From NCBI GenBank assembly GCA_005765155.1, contig VCCP01000003.1, positions 4,960,001-5,024,000 of the forward strand: a stretch of DNA of 64,000 bases. The letters run 5' to 3'. The DNA comes from Zelopaecilomyces penicillatus (lineage: Eukaryota; Ascomycota; Sordariomycetes; Hypocreales; Pseudodiploosporaceae). The number at the start of each line of letters is the position of its first letter. The first letter of the stretch is position 1. Under the pieces are notes generated by a model that was not told where the DNA came from, searched no databases, and was given only the letters and a program-made list of their open reading frames with translations. Made by a program: the position numbers and the translations under genes. Shown here one piece after another: positions 1-9,800 of the stretch.

Positions 1-1
1 G

Positions 2-1133
2 AGAATCGGCATGTATTTCACAGCTTCTCAGGTGTCAGCGGCCGTTGTCGGGCTGGTATCTGCCGGATTTCAGCTCATGGACGGTGTTGGTGGCCTTGTG
101 GGCTTCCGTTGGATGTTCCTCTTGTATGGGCTAGTCACCATTGTTGTAAGCTTTACTCTCCTATGGTGGCTGCCAGACCGCCCACTTGTGCCGGGCCAAG
201 AGAGGAAGAAATCCAGATTCCATAAGTGGGTTCCTTCGCCACGAGAAGCACTTACCGGCCAGGACGCTGTTGTTCACTACCAAGAGCTGAAACGAGTATA
301 TCACTCCCGTCCTTGGAATCTAAAGGACCTTGGTCTTGTACTATTGGACTGGCGTCTATGGCCGTTATGTCTGATGTACTTTGGTGTGGTTGGAGTTGGT
401 ATAGGCACCCAGCTGTACGGGTCTGTGATTATTGCTGCCATTCGTCCAAAAGCAACCAGCATACAAGTCAGCCTGCTATTTGCTCCGATTTGGATTGTAG
501 GTCACCATTGAAAACCCCTTTCCTCTATTTTCATTTGCAATGGCTAACTTACCGCCGTAGATGGACCTAATTGCAATTCTCTTGGTGACTCCTCTATCAG
601 ATCGTTTCCACCGCTACCGTCCGTTCTTCTTCTCAGCTGCCGTCTGTATTCAGATTGCCGGCCTCTTGACAACAACCTTTGCCCTCGAGAACGGCTGGGC
701 CCGTTATGCGGGACTTCTCATGGTCGGATTCGGGCTTGGGCCGACTGTAACAATCTGCATGACCTGGACATCGGAAATCTTCCAGCGCCGCCATGGTGAA
801 GTCGGAGTTGCAGCGGCAACGGCCCTAGTTTCTGGTCTCGGAAACCTTGGCAGTGTGACTACGACTTACGCTTTGTATCAGGGATGGCCTGAAGACTCTC
901 AGCGTGGGCCACATCAATTTCGCAAGAGTAACCTGACTATGATTGGTATCCTCTGTTTAAGCATTGTGAGCTCTTTTGCAATGTACGTTCTGCTGAAAGT
1001 TGTGGGCAACCCGCCAAGCACCAAGCTACATGACACAGACTCTGCTAGCGAGTTTGAAGATGGAGCTGCGAGACGAGAAGCTACGCAGCGAGGATTAGGA
1101 AAGCTCTCGCGTCGGGCGAAAACTTCCACCTAA
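2..1133 (+). CDS. MFS transporter, allantoate-permease (Dal5-like) family, 5' part cut off by window edge
   Basis: This is the C-terminal part of a plasma-membrane proton-coupled transporter of the anion:cation symporter (Dal5/Tna1-like) branch of the major facilitator superfamily. The frame is already open at base 2 (R-I-G-M), so the upstream helices lie outside the window. Exons are 2-496 and 561-1133. The 64-nt intron has donor GTAGGT, a CTAAC branch point at 544 and acceptor TAG at 558-560, and it joins in phase 0. Visible are a helix ending in the LPDRP motif, a long basic central loop (KKSRFHKWVPSPREAL), then about six hydrophobic helices and a hydrophilic, charged C-terminus. The loop and the 'RPWNLKDLGLVLLDWRLWPLC' segment are typical of allantoate, nicotinate and pantothenate-type fungal carriers. 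The substrate cannot be deduced. Family assignment is firm; subfamily is moderate. Confidence 0.85.
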
Positions 1134-4000
1134 GCTATCTGCCTGAAGCTCCGTTGGTATGCAATTCGTCTTCAACAGTCGTCCATTCCGATCGATGCCA
1201 CCATCCTTGTCGTTCTTCTACGGGTAGCTCAACCTGCCATTCTGGATTGTCTTGCTTTTCGTCCATAGATGGTCTTGACCTCATTTACACACCTGGACAT
1301 ATCTCTACTTCATTTCCATCACCATCAGCTTGCAGCCTGGCGTACCTTCGCCCCTGAGAGATAGTCAGTCTTTGTCGCCTACTCTACTTAGGCCATTGAC
1401 TGGCCTTCTTGGCTGCGGTCATGCTGTGGCGCTTTTTTTCCCAATTGACAAGGTGGTTGTGGGTTTGACAGTTCAGGAAGACAATGCTTCTGCGCTATCT
1501 CCCTGGCAGTCCTCCCATGATGCTGATTCAGTTGGGCACCCTCAAATGCAAGACAGTCCGCTTGCGGCTTGCCTGCGTTTGTTTTTCTCTCACTTTTCTT
1601 TTTGGTTTTGGATTTTTTTAAAACTTGCGAAATGATACCCCATTTGCGTTTATACTCGCTGTCTGACGAGTCTTGTTGGTTATCTCGACAGCGAAAGTGC
1701 TACTACGCCATCGCTGGGACGGCGTGTTTGGACCGAGGCTCAAGTTCTAACGACAATGCTGGAGCGCTATCGTTGGTGAGCCTCGTGGGCGTCTTATGTA
1801 TTTTTGTTATTTTCCTCGCTTTGCCCCGTTTTGGGCGAGTTAGCTTGGGTTTTTGTGACTGTCAGATGATGGACTTTTGTGGTAGTTAGCTGACATGAAT
1901 ATCCTGATCAAATTCAGCCATTTCTTCCTCATTCGTCGTTCTTACGGATCTAAGCCATTTTCCTGATGCCCTAATTGAGATGAACTGTGCTCTCAACCCT
2001 ATTTTGCTGGTCCTGTCGTATCTCGCCGTGGGTTTTGTTCCCCATCTGATAACTGGCACGGCGATATGGAGACGGCAATTGCCAGAAACAAGAACAATAG
2101 TTGCACCCTTAATGATGTCCTGATGAACGAGAGTCAAACCACTTTAGAGTGATCTCTCGCCTCCTAGTATGAAAAACTAGTTGGGCCTTTCCCTCTGATA
2201 CAAAACAAGATGATCTATATTGGAAACGCAAAAGATGACACTGGGTGGCTTAGCTGCCCCAGGTTGATTACAAGCTAAAAGGGAAGGGCAATGCCACTGC
2301 AAACTCCATATGAAGAGGGGTTTCTTGGTAGGTTTTCAAGTCGTCATATAAATTATCACTACGCAACACATCCAATGCTGTACATCATGTCTACTTGCTC
2401 ATTATTATTCAGCGGTCCGTCGGCTCGAGTTCCAGCTTAACATATGAACATGTATCAGAAAAGGTTTGTTACGACAAATCTTTGGCTTAGGACGTAATTT
2501 TAAGTCATAGCTGTGCGTGTTGATGATTTCGAGAAAAGGGTTTATTTATTTTTTCTTAATCTTTTGTCTTCATGTACCCCTCATAACTCTCTAAAATATT
2601 CCGTTCATGCATGCAAAATACTTATCCTGTACAAATATCTACTCGATGAATAGTCGAGACTGATGATGGCGCTTGACTGCAATATCGACCTTGATCAGCT
2701 TGCTTCTAGTTAGATTCCCTCTATCGATTTGAACGGGGTAATCGATAATTGAGAATTCATTCTCATATAAACGGCTAAACTCTTGATGCTTGTGATGTCT
2801 ATGCTTCTGCAATGTTTACTTGATTATTACGAGCTCAAAACCTCGAAAATAATTGCTTATGCAGCCACGGAACCAATGGTTGGATGTGCGAGCCTCATGG
2901 GTACCTCGCGAAAATGAAGAAAAAATGGTTTAATATCGCGACGGAAATTTCAGACGGTTAGCTTCGGGAAACCAATGCATTTGAGGCACGAAAGGTGGAC
3001 TAAGTAATCATCGAGATCCGAGGGGTAATGAAACATCACACAGAACTGATGAGGGGGAGGCGTCCAATGGCATCGACCCGAACCAGTGCCAATTTATATT
3101 TCTTCCAACCTCGAACTTCTGACCTGTTAATGTCGAGTAGCTAATATGTTCTACATGAACCTATTTATGCTGGACCATGTGCGATTGGATTCCGCTTAGA
3201 GCATTGTACACGAAAACGTCACTCAACGCTCTCTAGGCTTTATCTGACGTCTATTTTAACTCATCCCATCTACATGCATATACAGAAGCACATTCAATAT
3301 TCTCCAACCCCGCACTTTTGTTGAGATCCTGGGCTTGTTTTTCATCAACGTCGGAGCTGAGAGGAAGTTTTCCTCCTAGACAACTCCCCGGAGTTCGTTG
3401 AGAAACCGATTGCATAGTCAACTTACAGCGTCATCCCGGTCAGAATGGCAACTGCAGTCAGCACCAAGATCCGCCCCGTAGAAGGGAGGAATGCTCGAAA
3501 CTCTCCACATCTAATGAGAAAAGATATTGTTATGTTACTGAGAATGGCTTGGCTGCGCAGCACCAACTACTATGCATGAGGTGGCATCGCGTGGGAGCCG
3601 AGATGGCAAGAGGAGGGAATGATACGATAATGACACTGCTATTCTGCAACATTGCATCGTGAACCTTCTCACCGACGGCCCGGATTACGTTGTCTTCGCT
3701 TCCAGTTGATGAACTAGCGGGCCGAGTAGTCACAATATGAAGAGGGAAACGCGGCCCGTCGATGTCACCTCTTGTACCTCCCATCTTCAATCACAAATTA
3801 CAACATGGATCAGATGTCCCTCTATTCAGGAGCCGGGTATATAACATCAACGATCTCCCCTTCAAGAGTCCAATGATCTATAGACAAGCACCACAGCAAC
3901 AACTATCAAACATTCCACTGCAAATTCTGCAACCCTTCCAGTTAACAAATCGCCCAACCTGATCCAAACACTCGCCCACTGGCTGAATCCTACCGCCAAT
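1134..4000. other. Intergenic stretch, no supportable gene
   Basis: This is rather AT-rich sequence between the transporter and the ferritin-fold gene. Only short open frames occur, none with a recognisable family or with paired splice sites. The last roughly 120 bases (about 3884-4000) are open in the ferritin frame but contain no ATG, so I read them as its 5' leader. A CCAAT pentamer lies at 3996-4000, directly before the ATG. Confidence 0.6.
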
Positions 4001-5189
4001 ATGACTGAGAAAATGATGGAGCACATTAAGAAGTTTTCCGATGCCAATCTGGACGAGTGTGTCCGAACGAGCTCCTTTAATGAAGAGTTGATGGAGGTAA
4101 GACAGCTTTACTGGTAAACAAGAACCCCCCTCCCTCCAGTCCCTCTATTTCCCCATGAGCTCGATATTTCATGACGCACATTCGGAATCTTTCCAGGAAT
4201 TCTCAGACAAGAGCATATCAATTTTGTGAAACTGTTTGTCTGTGTAACCATGGAGAGTAGCCATGCCTTGTCCATGATGTTTTTGTGATGGAAAAGGAGA
4301 GAGAGAGAGAGAGACTTTGCTCAGCAAAATGTGAAAACAGGCCGTCCGCCGCCATATCCATCTCCAGCTTCAAAGCTGGTACTTTTACCGCAAGATGAGC
4401 GCCGACTGCTCCCGAGCCAATGTTGCGCTCCACGGCTTCGCTGTGTGAGTTCTCAATCTGCTTCATTTCCCTATTCGCTAGCTATCCCCCCTTCTCATTT
4501 TCTTCCCACGCTTCTTTTTTTTCTTTTTCACCTCTACCTCGAGAGAAACAAAACCAAGTCCAGTCTCGGTTCTTAATTTGTACATGTGTCAAAAGCCAGA
4601 GACACCCTTCGCTAACCCGGACAATGCCTTACCCAACCCCAGCCTCTGGCATCGTCGAGCCACCGAATGCTTCGCCGACGCCAACTGGCTCGAGAAGTAC
4701 CTTATCCAGCGCGGCGGCTGCGCCATGCCGGGTGAGATCCCAGCACCCCAGGCCTTCTGGCCCGATAACCCCGTCGAACCCGTCCAGCCGGTGCACGAAG
4801 CGCTGCAGGTCGAGAAGCGGTTGCTCGAGGACTGCCTCCGCCTGTGTGCCATGGCTGAGAAGAACAAGGACAATGCGCTCAAGGATATGATTGAGACTCG
4901 CTTCTTGTTCAGGGAGACCCGCCAGGTCAAGGACATGGGCGACTTACTCCAGCAGTGCGTGCGTGTGAGCAAGCAACCGGGCCACGGCCTTTACCATCTC
5001 GACAAGGAGATTCGCTGCGCCAAAGGCAGGACCCCTTGGAGTGAGATGAATGATCCGGACCATTCTGACTATCAGATGCGCATGACAGCCGACTGCATGG
5101 GCTCGTACAGGATGAACGACCATATGAAGAACAAGTGTGGCGATGACATGTGCAGGCTTACTAGGGACTTTTGCAACCACCGTTGCTGA
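4001..5189 (+). CDS. Ferritin-fold (ferritin-like diiron superfamily) protein with altered ferroxidase site and Cys-rich tail
   Basis: Exons 4001-4096, 4341-4444 and 4643-5189 give a 248-aa protein. Intron 1 (244 nt, GTAAGA...CAG) and intron 2 (198 nt, GTGAGT...CAG, CTAAC branch at 4612) both keep frame. The spliced protein follows the ferritin four-helix bundle. Residues 38-66 (IHLQLQSWYFYRKM through NVALHGFA) match helix A and start of B. Residues 67-92 match helix B ending in QRGG. Residues 119-152 match helix C (ALQVEK ... KDMIET), and 153-190 match helix D and E (VKDMGD, GLYHLDKE). At the human H-ferritin ferroxidase positions I read E27 as Q41, Y34 as Y48, E61 as E75, E62 as C76, H65 as D79, E107 as E124 and Q141 as E158, so the site is only partly kept. 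A tail of about 58 residues carries six cysteines. There is no signal peptide. The likely role is iron binding or a structural derivative of ferritin; catalysis is doubtful. First in-frame ATG used. Confidence 0.82.
4297..4314. repeat. (GA)n microsatellite inside intron 1 of the ferritin-fold gene
   Basis: Nine perfect GA units lie within the 244-nt first intron, close to the acceptor at 4340. Confidence 0.9.
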
Positions 5190-5567
5190 AAAGGACAAGG
5201 AGAGCGCAGCAGAACAAATGGCAGATGACGAGAGCAGGCGATAGTGGGTGGGTTCTGGTGACTGTGGGCAACAGAGATTGTTATCAATAATGTGGAAAGG
5301 GGGTGAAGGCAAAGGATGGGATGGAAGGTCCTAACAGATGCTACTCAGCACGGGAGTGGTTTTTGGAAACGTGGTCGTTGTAATTTGGGAACAAATGGCT
5401 TTCACTCTCTACAGCCATTTGAACAAGAAAAATAAATGGAAACCCCCCTGAAAAGGCAAATCACCGTTCCACCTCGTATAATATGTCAGCGATGATGTGC
5501 TCCGATTCCACCAAGTACCTCAATATAAGTCTAGGATCTGTACTATGATATTGAGGGCAATGATGCT
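5190..5567. other. Spacer between convergent genes
   Basis: This 378-bp stretch lies between the stop codons of the ferritin-fold gene (plus) and the dehydrogenase gene (minus). It should hold both 3' UTRs. An AATAAA lies at about 5430 on the plus strand. No gene is seen. Confidence 0.6.
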
Positions 5568-6892
5568 TTAGTTCTCAAATGGCAGACCAGACTCCTCCCT
5601 TATAACGCCAAAGATGGCCATAAGATTGGCGCCTGGGCCACGGGTCTCCTCAACGTTATCCGCAAGACTGGTGAGAGTGTCAAGCATCCGCGACTTTGTC
5701 CCGTTCTTCTGCATCACATCGTTGAGATGTGCGTTCTCTTTGACCACCATACTGATTGGCACTGCAGGCTATTTATGCATACGTAAAGATTAGTCTTCTA
5801 TATCGTAATGCGGCAAAGGGAACCCCTTAAATTTGCCGTTTTTTCTATCAGGAGAGGGCATGCTTGTACCCCGGTTTTCTTTACCTTTGGGAGCTTGTAG
5901 TAGTCTCCAGATTGCAACATCTTGAGCTGCGTTGTTGCAGGACCTGGAATCAGCGCCTCTGTGAATTTCTGTAGTGTCTCCTGTGACAAGCCTGCCTTTT
6001 CTGACAGGACACTGGCCTCACAGAGCACCTCGATGGTGGAGAGGCGGATAAAGTTGCCAATGAGCTTCAACAAGCAGGCCTGTTGACAGGGTTGTTCAGG
6101 GAGAGTTATTGTATTTTTGCAAATGCTGGATTGTACGCGCGTTAGTGCTTTTGACTTATGATTTGGTGTTTTGAAGCTAGCTGGGAGTAAATTGTGCTTG
6201 AGAAAATGAAATAAAAAAAGGCTTTATACTTACACTCCATCTGTAAAGGGGGAGAACTTTTCGATTGCCTGCGACGACCCAGCTAGGACAAGGGTTATCT
6301 GTCTGGTGATTGCCAACGGGACACCACCAAATACTATCCATCCCGGGAGGCATAATCAGTATTTCTGTTAAATTTCGTCACACAAAAGCAGTTTATAGAA
6401 ACATGACTGACTTGGACTGGCGAGATACTCAGCCCCATTGTCTCTGAGCTTGTCAAACTGCTCGGCTGCAGTATCTGGGTGATTCGTCGACAAGTCTACA
6501 AATAACTTGCCCCTGACATCCGCACTCGCAATTGCATTCTCAATCACCTCCCGCACAGCTGCATCATCTAAAAGGCATATGCAAATGATGTCACTCGCCA
6601 TGATGGCATCTGCAAGTGAGTTGGCGACAATGACTCCATCGGATGCCGTTATCCCTGCTGCTGGCAAGAAATCTACTGCCTTTTGATGCGTCCTGTTCCA
6701 TATCGTGACCGGTGCAGAATTCGTCCTGTACTTTATCAGGTTCTTGCAAACTACCTAAAATAAGAGTCTGTTAAAATCGTTCTGCCTTTGCGTGTGTCGA
6801 GTCGCATCACCTTCGAGGGAGATGGGTTAGGTTTGGTGGGGGCAACGAACCGAGCCGATATCGCCCAACCCTATCCACGAGATGCTAGACAT
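5568..6892 (-). CDS. 3-hydroxyisobutyrate dehydrogenase-type beta-hydroxyacid dehydrogenase (NAD(P)-dependent)
   Basis: On the minus strand, exons 6892-6851, 6754-6412, 6333-6234, 6125-5885 and 5768-5568 splice to 308 aa. All junction phases fit, and CTAAC or similar branch points precede several acceptors. The first donor is GTTCGT, the second GTCAGT. The N-terminus is a Rossmann domain with GLGDIG at residues 8-13, followed by the DLST substrate motif at 101-104. The helical C-terminal domain holds the expected catalytic lysine K182 in LLKLIGN, with N186 four residues on. Length fits the beta-hydroxyacid dehydrogenase family (about 300 aa), which oxidises 3-hydroxyisobutyrate, tartronate semialdehyde or similar acids. 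No mitochondrial presequence is visible, so this may be one of the cytosolic fungal paralogues rather than the valine-pathway enzyme. Position 14-16 reads S-V-V where many members have P-M. It is convergent with the ferritin-fold gene. Confidence 0.88.
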
Positions 6893-9800
6893 GGTGTGTT
6901 ACCTCTTCTCAACCTTCTCCAATCGTAACGAGTATCAATTGCAACGTCAAGGAGAGAAGTTAGCCACGGGCGGTTTCCACAAAAATATCTATATTAAAGG
7001 AGAAGAATTGTAAGCCCGCTCATTTGTTATGCTACATCAATCATCGGTTATCCTGAGTAATATACCACGACACTGGATAACCCGAATAGCCACCTCACCG
7101 CGGGAAGCCAACTCGGGAACTGCCCAGCGGAACTAGGCCGCCTTGTCCGACGATAACCCGTTATGTTGACGGGCTTGCGCCAGCCAATTTATATCCAATT
7201 GCATGGGTTCTCGATGACCCCCAACGTTGTGGGTATCCATGCCGGGTCAACCTTGGTGACCATATTCTGTAAATTTGGATTGTGTGGCTTCGCACTAACT
7301 CAGCCATCTCTGGGGCTGAATCTGGACAAGAAATATAACCGAAAGCCGGTAAATCGCAGTTGGATTGTTCGACTGAAAAGGTTTCAAGCTGAGCTCGTCA
7401 AATAGCTGGAAACCTCCGCCCTCTCTACCGCGGAAGCACTGCGAACTTCCGTCATGCAAGGCATCGTTCGCAGCTAAAATAACAACCGTTTCATGCAAGA
7501 CATCTAGGGGTGTTTTTGATAATAAAAAATCTCTCGGCTGCCACATCATCTCGACTTACCACAGGACTTCTATTATAGAATAAGCCTTGTGTTTTGTGGC
7601 CGCCGAGTGTCCGACAAAATGCCACGTGCATCATGGAACTGAATTTCCCTTGCGTCATGTTCTGGAATCTCGAGTGACGGTAGGTATATATTAGTTTGTT
7701 TGCGCTATTACACACGCAACATTATGTCTAAGAACTCGGGCCAAACAAGGACCTGTACCCTGTGTATGGACTTGGTAATACTAGTGAGAGTTTTACCTTT
7801 GGAAACGAGTCCATGATGCCGCCCCAATTCCAGAGGGTCTCGCTGCCTCTCATTATTCAGATAGTTCATAAAGACGAGCTAAAAGAACAAGGTTCGGTAA
7901 CTCTGGCGGGATTTTTCTGTGGCCCCAGAGGGAGAACATGGATATAGAAAGTAATTATGGCGCATGTGTGTGGGGATTAATCAGTCTGGCCGATAGAGAT
8001 AGGAATACAATTAGGCAGCTACATATCAATGTAAAACCATGTTGCATCCCGAGGCGGTGTCCCAGATTCCTTCCATGTCACGTCGGTAAGCGAGATTTAC
8101 ACGTGATGTGCGTAAACAAATGAAAGAAATGCTCCGAATCCCTCTCTCTAATATGGCAGATGGGGCGCCTTCAAATTGATGGGTTTGTTTGTTGTTATTG
8201 AGCGGAGACCTCATGGCGGGATGAACCTTCAACAGTCACAAAGTTCGCTGCCTTGCATGACTTCAATGGAAGGTAAGAGGAAGCTTACTTCATGGTCATG
8301 TGCCAATAAGCTATTGCCGAAGGTGATCTCTACTCACTCGGAAGTAGAACAGCCATTACTGGTTGGGTGATTTGAAAGGTGGCAAGGCCAATGAGTCGGA
8401 TATTCTGGCGCGGAGCTATTTCGGTTTCAAGGTCTGTTGCTGTTGATAGATGCGTGTGCCCTGGCAACTTGAAGGATTCCCTGCTTGCAGTAAGGATTTT
8501 GTTTATATAGTGTGGTTCCACGACTTCTATGCATATGATTTACATCGACAAGTCCCCTGGAATCCGCCCCAACATGCATTCTATTACCCATTAGCTGTCT
8601 ATGTATTTGGTGCCGTGGTTGTCGTTCCATTTTACAGAGGAGATGAAAACTTCCTTAAGATCTTTACAGTCCATTCCGTCTTAAACAGAAGACCAATGCT
8701 CGGGTACTGGCCTTGAGGCTTGACGCCACCAATGGAACGCCGGATGAACAAGAATGAGCCATGTTACATCCCCGGTAGCGCCGATGAGGTTTAAATTTTG
8801 TCCCAAGTTGAAAGCTGCACCTCGTACACCAACTCCAACCAAGCTTGCCCTTGAAGATTGTGCGAGTGATCCGCAAAAGCGAAGGTGCGTCTGTGCAACA
8901 CACCTAAACCACCTTTAATGCCAAGTGGTCCGTGCCTGTGCAGGACCGTGGCTTTCCGCTTCTTTGTGGGAATACCGGCATGTCACCGGCCTCACAAAAG
9001 TAGGTGAAGAGGTATGCAGCAGTATATCCAGGGTCTAATGTCTGTGACCATGGTTACACAGCGCTAGCAACAACCTTACCTCAGTATGCATGTGCGCCTG
9101 GTAGCAATGGTCAGGTAATAAAGTATGCGACATGGTGCTACATAATCATGCATGTCGCAGCTTGTTTGTAGCATTGTTGGGGTAAGTAGGATAACCTTGA
9201 GCCGTACAAAGTAAGGTATAGCACACACGTCCGTCATTCTTCTTTCGTGAAATCTAGACCCTAGATTTGACTCAGAAGCTATCGTCTGACTTTGAACTGG
9301 AAAAGGACTGAGCCCAACTGCAGTTCACAAGTAAGCTAGTGACTTAAGTCTGTGAGGAGAAGTGCCAAAAATGACTGCCATCATCTGGAGGCTTCTACAT
9401 CACCATTAGTTTCTGCCAAGGCTTGTTCACATCTATTCTAACGCCGTGCCAAGGGCAATGCCCGATCCGATCCGACTCTGCCGGCTGTGATTTTGTACTT
9501 GGCGAACGCCATGACGGGTGTTGGCTGCATTGGCAAAACGCCTCCCGCCTGCAGCATTAAGCACCGCTACATCTTTGGCGCGAAGTAGCGACATGACGAA
9601 GCAGGAACAAAGGGTTATTCGAAAACGGGTCTCCTTTCTCGTTACGCTCAAGACAACAGCTGCGACTGTCCGTGTGCACTGGGAACCTTGTTGTACGAGG
9701 ATCCAGAGACCCCGCACCGCTTTCTCCACAAAGAGCAAGTGGTGTTGAAGGATGAACTGGGCCCACATCTAGCAATATGTAGAGTAGGTATACGTGAGTA

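Noticed and set aside
4197..4225. Possible extra exon (EFSDKSISIL) in the ferritin-fold gene
   Set aside because: It leaves phase 2 into a phase-0 acceptor, hits a stop, and would insert residues inside helix A, where the direct junction gives a gapless ferritin alignment.
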